64,000 bases of DNA from CAJCIS01 sp965276755 (GTDB taxonomy: Bacteria; Pseudomonadota; Alphaproteobacteria; Acetobacterales; Acetobacteraceae): the NCBI GenBank assembly GCA_965276755.1, contig OZ255625.1:2108001-2172000 (forward strand), read 5' to 3'. Below the pieces are notes generated by a model that saw only the letters and a list, made by a program, of their open reading frames with translations, was not told where the DNA came from and made no database searches. Below, piece after piece: positions 50,976 through 59,423 of this stretch; the stretch's first letter is position 1; the number at the start of each line of letters is the position of its first letter. Made by a program: the position numbers and the translations under genes.

Positions 50976-52114
50976 CAGAAATATCCCTCCTGCTTCTTTT
51001 TCTCCATGCTGGCGGCGCTGTCATGATCGATGGCGCGGCCCTGGCGCTCGGATGTGGTGGTCAGCAGCATTTCCTGGATGATTTCGGGCAGCGTGGCGGC
51101 CTCGCTGTGCGTGGCGCCTGTCAACGGGTAGCAGCCGAGCGTGCGGAAGCGGATTTTTTCCAGGCGCGGCGTTTGGCCTTCGGGGATTTCCATGCGGTCG
51201 TCATCGACCATGATGGTCATGCCGTTGTAGTCGACCACCGGGCGCTCGGCGGAGAAATAGAGCGGCACGATCGGGATGTTTTCCAGGTGGATGTATTGCC
51301 AGATGTCGAGCTCGGTCCAATTGGAGAGCGGAAAGGCGCGGATGCTCTCGCCACGGTTCTTGCGCGCATTGTACTGGTGCCAGAGTTCGGGCCGCTGCCG
51401 CTTGGGGTCCCAGCGGTGCTGCGCGCTGCGGAAGGAGAAGATGCGTTCCTTGGCGCGGCTTTTCTCCTCGTCCCGCCGGGCGCCGCCGAAGGCCGCATCG
51501 AAACCGTAATGATCGAGTGCGGCCTTGAGCGCTTCGGTTTTCATGATGTCGGTATAGGCGGCCGAGCTGAACGGCGTGATCCCGCGCGCGATGCCGTCCT
51601 TGTTGATCCATTCGAGCAGCGTCAGCCCTAAATCGGTGATCAGCTTGTCCCGAAAGGCGATCATTTCGCGGAATTTCCACGTCGTGTTGACGTGCAGCAG
51701 CGGGAAGGGCGGCACGCCTGGCGCAAAGGCCTTCATGGCCAAATGCAGCATGACGCTGCTGTCCTTGCCGACGGAATAGAGCATGACGGGGTTTTCGGCT
51801 TCGGCGACCACCTCGCGCATGATGTGGATGCTTTCGGCCTCCAGGCGCTGCAGGTGGGTCAGGTCAGGCGCGTGGCGCGCGGCATCGGCTATGGCGTTCA
51901 TGTTTGCCCCCCAGAGGTCCGGCCGCAGCCGGTGGCGTGGAATGCCGGTGACGGCCTCGACTTGCGGGACGAGGTCGGCGGGGATGTCCCGCTCGCCATG
52001 GACCCACTGGCTGACGGCGGCTTCGCTGCGGTGGACGGCGTCGGCGACGTCTCGTTGGCGTTTGCCTGATTGGCGGAAGAGGGTTTTCAGGTCCGGCACG
52101 GGGAGCACATACAA
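50975..52114 (-). CDS. cysD: Sulfate adenylyltransferase small subunit with an N-terminal HTH domain
   Basis: From residue 72 on (ATG at 51901) this is a normal CysD of 308 aa: YSVGKDSSVMLHLAMKAF (PP-loop), GGARRDEEKSRAKERIFSFR, and FRTLGCYPLTGA. The same frame is open upstream to a TTG at 52114 (a GTG lies five codons later) and encodes a Cro/YdaS-like helix-turn-helix: DLKTLFRQSGKRQRDVADAV then HRSEAAVSQWVHGERDIPAD and ending GIPRHRLRPDLWG. No stop separates the two parts, so a fused 379-aa protein is predicted. A G-rich ribosome site before ATG 51901 means that CysD alone could also be made. First gene of the cysD-cysNC-cysQ operon. Confidence 0.88.
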   Translation of the reverse strand: MYVLPVPDLKTLFRQSGKRQRDVADAVHRSEAAVSQWVHGERDIPADLVPQVEAVTGIPRHRLRPDLWGANMNAIADAARHAPDLTHLQRLEAESIHIMREVVAEAENPVMLYSVGKDSSVMLHLAMKAFAPGVPPFPLLHVNTTWKFREMIAFRDKLITDLGLTLLEWINKDGIARGITPFSSAAYTDIMKTEALKAALDHYGFDAAFGGARRDEEKSRAKERIFSFRSAQHRWDPKRQRPELWHQYNARKNRGESIRAFPLSNWTELDIWQYIHLENIPIVPLYFSAERPVVDYNGMTIMVDDDRMEIPEGQTPRLEKIRFRTLGCYPLTGATHSEAATLPEIIQEMLLTTTSERQGRAIDHDSAASMEKKKQEGYF

Positions 52115-52129
52115 CTTAAGGGAAACTTA

Positions 52130-52240
52130 AGCAAGGCCAGGGCTCTGCCCTGGACCCGCTGGGGCCCGCGGCCCCAGACCCCAAACGTTGCGGGTCTGGG
52201 GCCTCAGGCCCCAGCGGGTCCAGGGGCAGAGCCCCTTGCC
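52130..52240. repeat. R2 GC-rich long hairpin between cysD and the alpha/beta hydrolase
   Basis: AGGCCAGGGCTCTGCCCTGG ... inverted at the other end as CCAGGGGCAGAGCCCC, with GGGGCCCGCGGCCCC and GGGGCCTCAGGCCCC inside. The two halves pair over most of the 110 bp, so a very stable hairpin is expected. It lies 15 bp upstream of the cysD/HTH start, in its promoter region, and touches the stop of the hydrolase gene. Confidence 0.75.
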
Positions 52241-53059
52241 TCATGTGAGGAAGGCCAGCAGGTCCTTATTAAACCGATCCTTCTCCGTTACCACCAACGC
52301 ATGCGGCGCCCCGTCATAAATCAGAAATTCCGCGTGCGGCACCATCTCCGCCGCACGCGCACCCGCCACCTTGTTGGGCACCGTCTTGTCGCCATCCCCA
52401 TGCACGATGAGCGTCTTCATCGTCAGCGCCTTCATGTCCCCGCGGAAATCCGTGGCGGAAAACGCGCGCACGCATTCGATTGTGGCGTGGCGGGCGGCCT
52501 GCAGCGCCATGGCACTCGACCAATGCAGGAACTCGTCCGAGACCGGCGAGGTCAGCACGCCCACGCCGAAGAACATCTTGCCGAAAGGCGTCAGAAAGGC
52601 CGGCCGGTCGGCGTGGATGCCCGCGATCATGCCGTCGAAAATGGCCTGCGGCACGCCGTCCGGGTTGTCCGCCGTTTGCAGCAGAAAGGGCGTGACCGCC
52701 GCAACCAGTGCGGCGTGGCTGACGCGGGCTGCGCCGTGGCGGGAGAGGTAGCGCACCACCTCGCCCCCGCCCATGGAAAAGCCGACCAGGGCCGCGTCGT
52801 GCAGATCGAGTTGGTCCATGATGGCGGCCAGGTCGTCGGCCAGCGTGTCGTAAGTGTAGCCGGACCACGGCTTGCCGGAGCGGCCGAAGCCGCGGCGGTC
52901 ATAGGCGATGACGCGGTAGCCGTGCTCGGCGAGGTGGGCGGCCTGGTACTCCCACATGTCGGCGTTCAGCGGCCAGCCGTGGATCAGCACGACGGGGCGG
53001 CCGGTGCCCCAATCCGTGTAGTGGAGCGGCGTTTTGTCGGCGGCTTCAATGAAGGGCAT
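52241..53059 (-). CDS. Alpha/beta hydrolase (non-haem chloroperoxidase-like)
   Basis: A 272-aa hydrolase. HGWPLNADMWEYQAAHLAEHGYRVIAYDRRGFGRS opens the fold, GFSMGGGEVVRYL holds the nucleophile Ser, and LIVHGDGDKTVP provides the acidic residue. The catalytic His is near the end (DGAPHALVVTEKD). The length and YDRRGFGRS text are typical of the group named non-haem chloroperoxidases, in practice esterases or perhydrolases. ATG 53059 is preferred; the longer frame to 53248 runs through an R1 arm. Substrate unknown. Confidence 0.9.
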   Translation of the reverse strand: MPFIEAADKTPLHYTDWGTGRPVVLIHGWPLNADMWEYQAAHLAEHGYRVIAYDRRGFGRSGKPWSGYTYDTLADDLAAIMDQLDLHDAALVGFSMGGGEVVRYLSRHGAARVSHAALVAAVTPFLLQTADNPDGVPQAIFDGMIAGIHADRPAFLTPFGKMFFGVGVLTSPVSDEFLHWSSAMALQAARHATIECVRAFSATDFRGDMKALTMKTLIVHGDGDKTVPNKVAGARAAEMVPHAEFLIYDGAPHALVVTEKDRFNKDLLAFLT

Positions 53060-53120
53060 GGGGCGCTCTTTCCAGGCGGAGCCAAGACAACGGCCCTGCG
53101 ATCGCAGGGTTCTAAAAGAA

Positions 53121-53158
53121 TGACGGGGGGTTTGGGGGGATGGCACATCTCCCCCAAC
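53121..53158. repeat. R1 repeat, single right-type arm
   Basis: TGACGGGGGGTTTGGGGGGATGGCACATCTCCCCCAA lies between the end of the flavin oxidoreductase gene and the start of the alpha/beta hydrolase, both on the minus strand. It begins nine bases beyond the oxidoreductase stop. Confidence 0.8.
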
Positions 53159-53166
53159 CTTTTTTG

Positions 53167-54450
53167 CTACCTCGCAATCGTCCGCGCCATGGCCCGACCA
53201 AGCCGTATGCTTTCGGCCAACCCCCGGTCCTCCGGGTAATAAAAACACGTATCAGCAATCTGCAGACCCGCGATCGGCGTCTGCACCGCGGGCAGCAAGG
53301 ACGCGAAACCCGGCGTGCAGATCGGCTGCGCGTGGCGCAACCGGCCGACATGCGTGCCGATCAGATCATCCGCCCGGATGGCGGGATTGACCCGCATGAC
53401 GCATGCCATCGCGTCATCGACGAAGCGCGCATCCTCCCAAACCCATTCCGGCCTGTCCGGCGGCATGTAATAGGGCACGTAGACGACATGGTCGCCTGTC
53501 GGGCGCAGATTGGAAAATTCGATGATGCCGGGTACCCGGATCGCCTCGTCATTGATGTTGACCCAGAAATGCGGTGTTACGGAGCGGGCGAGCCGCAACA
53601 CGACACAGACGACCCCGGTATTCTCGATCGCGGCGTAAGGCTCGCGCATAGTGACCGGCAGATCGGCGAGCAGCGCGCCAAGATAGGGCGTGGGTACCGT
53701 GCACATCACGGCATCCGCGGCTAGGCTCCCCGCCGCAATCCTCAGGCCCGTCACGCGGCCGCCCGCAGTTTCGATGCGCGAGACCGGCGTACGGAGATTG
53801 AGCGTGCCGCCCAGGGCCGTGATCCGCTCTCCAAGCGCCTGAACCAGTGTTTCGGAACCGCCCGTCAGATAACCGAGTTCCTCCTGCATCACGCTTCGGC
53901 GCGAGCGGCCGACGCGCCTGATGCGGGTCCAGATCCAGGCCGCGGAGACATTATCCGCGCGTGCGTAGAATTTCTGCTCGAACAATTTACGCCACATGCG
54001 GTCATACACATCCGCGCCGCACCACCGGGTGATCCAGCTTCGTGCGTCCTGCCATTCCAGGCTGTCCCAGCGGTCGCGGCGTGTCGCCACGAAAACCAGC
54101 AGCGCGTAGCGGATCTTTTGCACCAGGCTCAGGTGGGGAAAGCGCAGCAGCGAGATCGGATCGCCCCACGGATGAAGCGTGCCGCCGACGAAAAAGCCCA
54201 TCGACGTCGGCACCCAATGCAATGACTCCGCAATGCCCAGCTCGGCGAGCAGCTCGAAGACAGGGGTGTCCGTCTTGCAGAGGAAATGATAGAAACGCTC
54301 GATCGATATGTCGCCAAGGATGAAATGCGCGGCCATGCCGCCCGCCTGCGGTGCCGCCTCGTACACCGCGACGTCATGGCCCAGCAACAGCGCCTCGTAG
54401 GCGGCCGCCAATCCCATGATGCCTGCGCCGATTACCGCCACACGCGCCAT
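53167..54450 (-). CDS. FAD-dependent amine-oxidase-fold oxidoreductase
   Basis: A 427-aa flavoprotein. VAVIGAGIMGLAAAYEALLLGHDVAVYEAA is the dinucleotide-binding GxGxxG region with the ribose Glu, and AGGMAAHF follows as in protoporphyrinogen oxidase/phytoene desaturase-like proteins. GGSETLVQALGERI and a C-terminal LQIADTCFYYPEDRGLAESIRLGR (FAD-contact end) complete the pattern. It is followed in the operon by a nucleotide-sugar epimerase-like gene (54453-55394 upstream), so a role in sugar or envelope metabolism is plausible. The substrate cannot be read from sequence. The start at 54450 begins the Rossmann strand. Confidence 0.85.
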   Translation of the reverse strand: MARVAVIGAGIMGLAAAYEALLLGHDVAVYEAAPQAGGMAAHFILGDISIERFYHFLCKTDTPVFELLAELGIAESLHWVPTSMGFFVGGTLHPWGDPISLLRFPHLSLVQKIRYALLVFVATRRDRWDSLEWQDARSWITRWCGADVYDRMWRKLFEQKFYARADNVSAAWIWTRIRRVGRSRRSVMQEELGYLTGGSETLVQALGERITALGGTLNLRTPVSRIETAGGRVTGLRIAAGSLAADAVMCTVPTPYLGALLADLPVTMREPYAAIENTGVVCVVLRLARSVTPHFWVNINDEAIRVPGIIEFSNLRPTGDHVVYVPYYMPPDRPEWVWEDARFVDDAMACVMRVNPAIRADDLIGTHVGRLRHAQPICTPGFASLLPAVQTPIAGLQIADTCFYYPEDRGLAESIRLGRAMARTIAR

Positions 54451-54452
54451 AT

Positions 54453-55394
54453 TCAGAACACCAGTTCGATGCCGCAATACGGCTCGGTGCGGAAGGTCTC
54501 CTCCAGCGCGCCAGTGAGCGCGGTCGGCCTGACGTGAAAGATCGCTGGCCAGTCGATCACTTCGAACAATTCGGGGATGGCGAGTGCGGCGAGCTGGCGG
54601 GTCGTGAAGGGCGGATCGCGATCGAACAGCGCATAGGCGCGCAACAGCACGTCAAAGAGCCAGAACGGAATTCTGACGATGGCGGTGCGTGCGCGGCACG
54701 CGGCACGAACGGCACGGATCAGGTCGATGTAGTCGATCACTTCACGGCCGCTGATATTATACGCCTCGCCGGCGCGCGCGCTGGCGATGCAGTCGCACAC
54801 CACGGCGCAGAAATCGCCGACATAGAGCGGCTGGCGGCGGAATCGCCCGTTGCCAGGAATGGGAAAGACCGGCGTGCGGGCCATCAGGCGCGCCAGCCAG
54901 CCGAGATGTTTACGATCAAACCAGCCGAACATCAGCGTCGGCCGCAGGATGACGTGCGGAATGGCGCAGGCGCCGACAAGCGCCTCCTGTGCCGCCTTGG
55001 TTTCGGTATACGGGTCGCGTGCGGAGGAATTCACCACCGAGGAGGATATGTGCACGATATGGGCCACGCCCGCGCGTTCTGCCGCGGCGATGACGCGGCT
55101 TGTGGCAACGACATTATTTCGGTGGAACGGCGCGGGCGATGTCCCGCCAATCTGCGCATGTGCGATCACCAGCGTATCTCCTGGCCGCAGCAGCGCTTCC
55201 CAGCCTCCTGGCTGGGCAAGGTCGGCCTGGGCCAGTTCAAGGTTGGGATGCAGCCGGCGCAGGATCGCGGTGTTGCCGGGGTGCTTGTCGATTCCTGCCA
55301 GGCTCGTGTAGCCACGCTGTTCCAGGCGAACCAGCAGATTCTGGCCCACGAGGCCGGCGGCGCCGGTCACGACAATACGAGAGGGTGTAGGCAT
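54453..55394 (-). CDS. NAD-dependent epimerase/dehydratase (extended SDR)
   Basis: A 313-aa extended short-chain dehydrogenase. RIVVTGAAGLVGQNLLVRLEQRGY is the GxxGxxG cofactor motif. IVHISSSVVNSSARDPYTETKAAQE holds the catalytic Ser and the YxxxK pair, and VILRPTLMFGWFDRKHLG is the substrate-domain opening. Family members epimerise or dehydrate nucleotide sugars. Two bases separate its stop from the start of the flavin oxidoreductase, so the two are co-transcribed; the 730-aa membrane protein is divergent. Confidence 0.88.
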   Translation of the reverse strand: MPTPSRIVVTGAAGLVGQNLLVRLEQRGYTSLAGIDKHPGNTAILRRLHPNLELAQADLAQPGGWEALLRPGDTLVIAHAQIGGTSPAPFHRNNVVATSRVIAAAERAGVAHIVHISSSVVNSSARDPYTETKAAQEALVGACAIPHVILRPTLMFGWFDRKHLGWLARLMARTPVFPIPGNGRFRRQPLYVGDFCAVVCDCIASARAGEAYNISGREVIDYIDLIRAVRAACRARTAIVRIPFWLFDVLLRAYALFDRDPPFTTRQLAALAIPELFEVIDWPAIFHVRPTALTGALEETFRTEPYCGIELVF

Positions 55395-55424
55395 GAATTG
55401 GCGGAGTGATAGGCGGCGCGCCGC

Positions 55425-57617
55425 GTGCTAGCAACTCCTCGGCCGATCCGGTGGGCCGGCGCGCTGCTCTCGCTTATTTCACTCGCTGCGATCGTGCGCT
55501 CGGCCGTATTTACCTGGCGGCATTTCACTTCACCAGCCTGGGGCGATTACTGGCTCTGGGTGTCCGATTACCAGCGCTGGGTCGAGGGACGCTTCAGGTT
55601 CCATGATCTGATCAAGCCGCATAACGACACGCACAGGATCGCCACGACACGCGTTATCCTGCTGCTCGATTCGATCTTTTTCGACATGAACGGGTGGCTT
55701 GCCGTCACTGCCAGCTTCGTGCTGCTGCTTGCCGTGGGCTGGATGGTCGGCCGGCTGGCAGCGCGGGACGGTGTGCCCTTACTGGTCCCCCCGCTGGTGT
55801 GGGTCGCGCTGGCTTGCGCGACATGTCAGTGGGACAACCTGGTCTTCCCTTTCCAGGTGCAGTTTCCCCTCACCTGCGCCCTGGGCTGTGGCTGTGCGTG
55901 GCTGCTCACGGCCGCTTCCGGCGCGGCCAGAGGCCCGGCGGTCGCAATGGCCGTCATGGCGGGTATACTGGCCATTCTGGCGGATTTTTCGATGGCCAGC
56001 GGCATTCTGCTGTCGCCTGCCCTGCTGGTGCTGCTGGCCATGCGGCGGGCGCGTTGGGAGGCGTGGGCGGCCTTCACACCGCTCTGCGCCCTGGGCGTGG
56101 CGTTGTACCGACATCACCTTCCGCCCCTGAAGGGGCTGCCGCTGCTGGATTGGCAGCTCAACTGGTTGCGCGTGCGATATAGCGGCAACTTCCTCGCCAG
56201 CGCCGTAAATTGTTTTACCGGGGCATGGACGTGGATCGGCGGGCTGGTCCTGCTGGGTGCATTATTGGGCTTCGGCATCCACCTGCTGCGCAGATACAGC
56301 CTACGGCGGGCGATAGTGCCTTCAGGAGACGCGGCCCTGCTGTCGCTCGGCTTATGGGTGGCGGCGTGCGGCCCAGCCGGCAGTTTCACGCCGCGGATTG
56401 TCTTTGGTCCCGGCGGCGCGCTGGTCGGGCGCTACGCGACGATGAGCCTGCTTTTCGCCGGCGTGCTGCTGGCCTTGGCGGCGCGCCAGGCCGCCCGGCA
56501 CGGTGCGCGAGGGGCTGCCGTCGCGGCCCTTTGGCTCTCGGCCGTCGGGATGCTGGTTCTTTTCAACCTGCCAGCCTACGACCGGGTCGTGGCGCCCTTA
56601 CGGCGCGTCATTGCCTCGGACGCCGCATTACTGGTCAACAATGTCGCCCTGGTAGGACCGGCGCCCCTGGTCTTCTCCGGCACGATCGAGAGCGTGCGCG
56701 CGGCCGCCGTCTTCCTGCACGCAAGCCGGCTGAACATGTTTGCGCCGGAAAACGGACCTCCGGACGCCCTGTTGGCGCAGGCCAGGACGGTACGATCGGA
56801 GACCTTGCCGGTGTGCCGCGGCCGGCTCGATTATGGCTATGCCCTGGACGGCACGGGTTTCCTGCTGCGCGGGTGGGCCGCGGACCCGTCAGGCAAGCAC
56901 AACGCCGCCTGGATTGCGGCAATCGAGGGCACGCATGGGCTTATCGGCATGGCCCGGCCGCTCGCCTACCGTGCGGCCGATCAGACCAAGCTAGGCGCCG
57001 CGGCCGAGCCCCACGACTTTGAAAGTGGCTTTCGCTTTCCTGAGCGCGCCGCAACTGTGGACGAGGGGCGGGAGGTGAAGGTCGTGGCCCTGTTCCCGGC
57101 GCGGCCAGACCTGGCTTGCAGACTGAAGAAGCCCGCGCGGATTGGGCCGTTGCGCATCGTGCCGGCCACAGCGCTGCGCCAGATCGTGGCGCTCGCACCG
57201 ACCGCGGCCGTGGTCTCGGGCGGGTTTGCGCCTATAGCGGGCGTGGCTGGCACGAAAGACCCGGGCGCGCCGGGCGGCAGCGCCTGGCGGTATGGCGGAT
57301 CGGGGACCGGCACGCTTCACTTGGCATTCATGCCCGGCACAGGACTGGGCCAGGACGTGGCAGTGCCGTTCGCGACCACGGATGAAGGGCCGGGCCGGCG
57401 CATGGTCCTGCACCTGGGCGACGGCACGCAAGCGTGGATCGAGTTGCCCTCGCTCTGGGGCAGGGCCGCCTGGCGGGCGGTGGAAATCCCGCGTGACATG
57501 ATCGCGCGGCACAACGGTCTCGCGGCGGTGGAGGTGCAGGCCGCGGGCGCCGGTTGGCTGAGCGTGGGAGCGCCGGCTGCGGGGGTTGTTGAAGAGGACT
57601 GGGCGCGGCTGTTTTGA
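55425..57617 (+). CDS. Large multi-pass membrane protein with a C-terminal soluble domain
   Basis: A 730-aa protein. About ten hydrophobic segments lie between residues 10 and 385, with the loop sequence SDYQRWVEGRFRFHDLIKPHNDTHRI after the first. The second half (about 390-730) is mostly soluble and beta-rich. The membrane half resembles polyprenyl-phosphate-sugar dependent glycosyltransferases of the GT-C type in shape, with HNDTHR-like acidic and His residues in the first periplasmic loop, but no signature is decisive. GTG start at 55425, divergent from the epimerase. A role in glycan transfer or envelope modification is an inference from topology and neighbours. Confidence 0.6.
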   Translation: MLATPRPIRWAGALLSLISLAAIVRSAVFTWRHFTSPAWGDYWLWVSDYQRWVEGRFRFHDLIKPHNDTHRIATTRVILLLDSIFFDMNGWLAVTASFVLLLAVGWMVGRLAARDGVPLLVPPLVWVALACATCQWDNLVFPFQVQFPLTCALGCGCAWLLTAASGAARGPAVAMAVMAGILAILADFSMASGILLSPALLVLLAMRRARWEAWAAFTPLCALGVALYRHHLPPLKGLPLLDWQLNWLRVRYSGNFLASAVNCFTGAWTWIGGLVLLGALLGFGIHLLRRYSLRRAIVPSGDAALLSLGLWVAACGPAGSFTPRIVFGPGGALVGRYATMSLLFAGVLLALAARQAARHGARGAAVAALWLSAVGMLVLFNLPAYDRVVAPLRRVIASDAALLVNNVALVGPAPLVFSGTIESVRAAAVFLHASRLNMFAPENGPPDALLAQARTVRSETLPVCRGRLDYGYALDGTGFLLRGWAADPSGKHNAAWIAAIEGTHGLIGMARPLAYRAADQTKLGAAAEPHDFESGFRFPERAATVDEGREVKVVALFPARPDLACRLKKPARIGPLRIVPATALRQIVALAPTAAVVSGGFAPIAGVAGTKDPGAPGGSAWRYGGSGTGTLHLAFMPGTGLGQDVAVPFATTDEGPGRRMVLHLGDGTQAWIELPSLWGRAAWRAVEIPRDMIARHNGLAAVEVQAAGAGWLSVGAPAAGVVEEDWARLF

Positions 57618-57639
57618 GTGAGAACTGGCAGCGGCAGGA

Positions 57640-57886
57640 AGACTCTATTTTACTCTGACGAAAGAAGAGCAAAAAGACGTTTATCCGTTGGCATAACGCG
57701 CGGCGTTGATCCACTTGGCGCGCAGCGAAAAGCCAAACGTTTTTGCTTGTTTTTCAAAAATGTGCTTTCCTAAAACTGTTCGTGTGAAGACGTTTGTCAT
57801 AAGCGGTGCGGTCCCTCGACATCCCTGAGCCGAGGACTTGTCCTTAGGCGAGGTCAGGGGCAGAGCCCCTGCCCTTGCCTCGACTA
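57640..57886. repeat. Degenerate R3 pair and R2-type palindrome in the 57618-57889 gap
   Basis: GAAAGAAGAGCAAAAAGACG at about 57659 and an inverted CGTTTTTGCTTGTTTTTCAAAAATG at about 57740 are weakened R3 copies. GAGGACTTGTCCTTAGGCGAGGTCAGGGGCAGAGCCCCTG (57832-57873) carries the R2 blocks. I see no gene in this 272-bp gap. Confidence 0.55.
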
Positions 57887-57889
57887 AAA

Positions 57890-57961
57890 TAGCGGCGGAC
57901 GGATTTGAACCGCCGACCAAGAGATTATGATTCTCCTGCTCTACCGCTGAGCTACGCCGCC
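57890..57961 (-). tRNA. tRNA-Met (CAT), elongator type
   Basis: A complete cloverleaf can be drawn: acceptor stem GGCGGCG/CGCCGCT (one G-T pair), D arm GCTC..GAGC, anticodon stem GGAGA/TCTCT with loop ATCATAA (anticodon CAT), T arm GGCGG-TTCAAAT-CCGTC and discriminator A. It is 72 nt without an encoded CCA. The G1-T72 pair and lack of three consecutive G-C pairs below the anticodon loop argue against an initiator tRNA. A CAT tRNA modified to read isoleucine AUA cannot be fully excluded. A T-run follows directly. Confidence 0.92.
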
Positions 57962-57976
57962 ATCGCAAGGCGCGCC

Positions 57977-58498
57977 TTATCCCCTCGCCGCCCCTCCCCC
58001 GTCAAGCAGCGGCCCGTCCAGAATCGGCCGATAGGCCGCCGCATTGCCCGCGTGCTCAGCCACCTCCACCCCCTCTAGCCACACCCGCCCGTCAGTTTCA
58101 CCCGCGAGCCAGGCCGCGGCCCATTCATGCGCCAGCACCGCAAACGCCTCGCAGCCAACGCTGCCCACCACGCGCAACTGCACCAGCCCGGCCTCCGCCA
58201 GCACCTGGAACCGCGCCAGTTCCGGGTCGTCCACCGCCACCAGCGTGATGTGGTCAAACATCTCGTGCAGCCACGCCCGCAGCGGCTTGAGCCCGCCAAA
58301 ATCGATGCACCAGCCCCGATCGTCCAGCGACGCACAGACAAACGTGAAGCGAAACGCCAGCGCATAGCCGTGCAGGAACCGGCATTGGGAAGCGCCGGCT
58401 TGCCATTGGCGAAAGCAGCACGACAGGCCTTCGGCATGATCATAGGTCTTGATCACGCGCCAGGGGCCCAGCGTAGGTGAAGTGGCGGCGGGTGGCAT
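57977..58498 (-). CDS. QueD/PTPS-like 6-carboxytetrahydropterin synthase paralogue
   Basis: A 173-aa protein of the 6-pyruvoyl-tetrahydropterin synthase fold. CRFLHGYALAFRFTF corresponds to the Cys-x3-His-Gly-His block, and DFGGLKPLRAWLHEMFDHITLVAVDDPE to the DFxxLK...LDH.xL segment. The second zinc His is replaced by Tyr (HGY instead of HGH) and the first His region (KTYDHAEGLSCCF) is also unusual. It may therefore be a divergent paralogue with altered chemistry rather than the queuosine enzyme. ATG 58498 is preferred. It is divergent from cysH with 168 bp between the starts. Confidence 0.75.
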   Translation of the reverse strand: MPPAATSPTLGPWRVIKTYDHAEGLSCCFRQWQAGASQCRFLHGYALAFRFTFVCASLDDRGWCIDFGGLKPLRAWLHEMFDHITLVAVDDPELARFQVLAEAGLVQLRVVGSVGCEAFAVLAHEWAAAWLAGETDGRVWLEGVEVAEHAGNAAAYRPILDGPLLDGGGAARG

Positions 58499-58599
58499 GG
58501 CGGCGGATAGAGTGCGCGGCCAGCCCACGTCAACTCTGGTATCCTAGCGCGCAACTTCGCATTGCGTGGCGTGCATGCCCGATTGCACGATCATTGAAC

Positions 58600-58618
58600 G
58601 TGTTAAGTTTGATAACAC
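58600..58618. promoter_or_regulatory. Palindrome GTGTTA-N7-TAACAC upstream of cysH
   Basis: A perfect 6-bp inverted repeat with a 7-bp centre (GTGTTAAGTTTGATAACAC) lies 48 bp upstream of the cysH ATG in the gap shared with the divergent QueD-like gene. The size and A/T-rich centre suit a dimeric regulator. Which protein binds is unknown. Confidence 0.45.
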
Positions 58619-58666
58619 ATGCTTTCTTGAAGCGCTGGGATCTCGTCTAGCTGCTGCGGGGGTATC

Positions 58667-59398
58667 ATGTTCGATTGCACTTGCCTGGAGCGTGTGCAGC
58701 TCACCGAAGAGCCATTCTCCGCCCTGGCCGCGTGCCCCGCCCACTTGCATGGCTTGGACGTGCTGCACCGCGCGATCACCAACGACTACGCCGGCCGGAT
58801 TGCTGTCGTGTCCTCCTTCGGCGCGGAATCGGCCGTGCTGCTGGCGCTGGTGGCAGAGATCGACCCCACAACACCCGTGCTGTTCCTGCAAACGGGCCAA
58901 CACTTCGCCGAAACTCTGGCCTATCGCAGCGAACTGGCAGCTCGCCTTTGCCTGACCGACGTGCGGGACATCGGCCCCACCGCGGCCGATCGCGCTGCCA
59001 ATGATCCGGCCGACGAACTCTGGCGCTATGACCCCGACGCGTGCTGCCGCTTTCGCAAGGTCACTCCGCTTGAGCGCGCGCTGGCATCCTTCGACGCGTG
59101 GGTGACTGGCCGCAAGCGCCACCAGGCGCTGACGCGTGTGGCCCTGCCGCTGGTCGAGCGGGTGGATGGCAAAACCAAGATCAATCCCCTGGCCGACTGG
59201 ACCGCAGAGCAGGTCGAAGCCGAGATGGTGGCGCGCGCCCTGCCCCGCCACGCGCTGAGCCTGGAGGGGTATGCCTCGATCGGCTGCGCCCCGTGCACGC
59301 GCGCGGTGGCCTCCGGCGAGGACCCGCGCAGCGGGCGCTGGGCCGGCACGGGCAAGACCGAGTGCGGCATTCATCGCCTGCCCGAGACGGTGGAGTAG
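58667..59398 (+). CDS. cysH: Assimilatory adenylyl-sulfate (APS) reductase, CysH family
   Basis: A 243-aa PP-loop reductase making sulfite. VVSSFGAESAVLLALVAEI is the PP-loop, with the usual SGxxS partly altered, and VLFLQTGQHFAET follows. Two Cys pairs, ACCRFRK and GCAPCTRAV, would bind a [4Fe-4S] cluster, which marks the APS-reducing type rather than the PAPS type. TECGIH near the end carries the catalytic Cys. It is about 6.5 kb from cysDNC; the PAPS made by CysNC may serve other sulfations. ATG 58667. fdhD follows after 25 bp. Confidence 0.92.
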   Translation: MFDCTCLERVQLTEEPFSALAACPAHLHGLDVLHRAITNDYAGRIAVVSSFGAESAVLLALVAEIDPTTPVLFLQTGQHFAETLAYRSELAARLCLTDVRDIGPTAADRAANDPADELWRYDPDACCRFRKVTPLERALASFDAWVTGRKRHQALTRVALPLVERVDGKTKINPLADWTAEQVEAEMVARALPRHALSLEGYASIGCAPCTRAVASGEDPRSGRWAGTGKTECGIHRLPETVE

Positions 59399-59423
59399 GC
59401 GCGCAAACGTTCTACCATCGGCC

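Noticed and set aside
49656..51026. Plus-strand open frame of 456 codons opposite cysNC
   Set aside because: Antisense shadow; the minus strand carries all CysN and CysC motifs.
57890..57961. Initiator tRNA for the CAT tRNA
   Set aside because: There is a G1-T72 pair rather than an unpaired 1-72 position, and the anticodon stem lacks the three G-C pairs that mark initiators.
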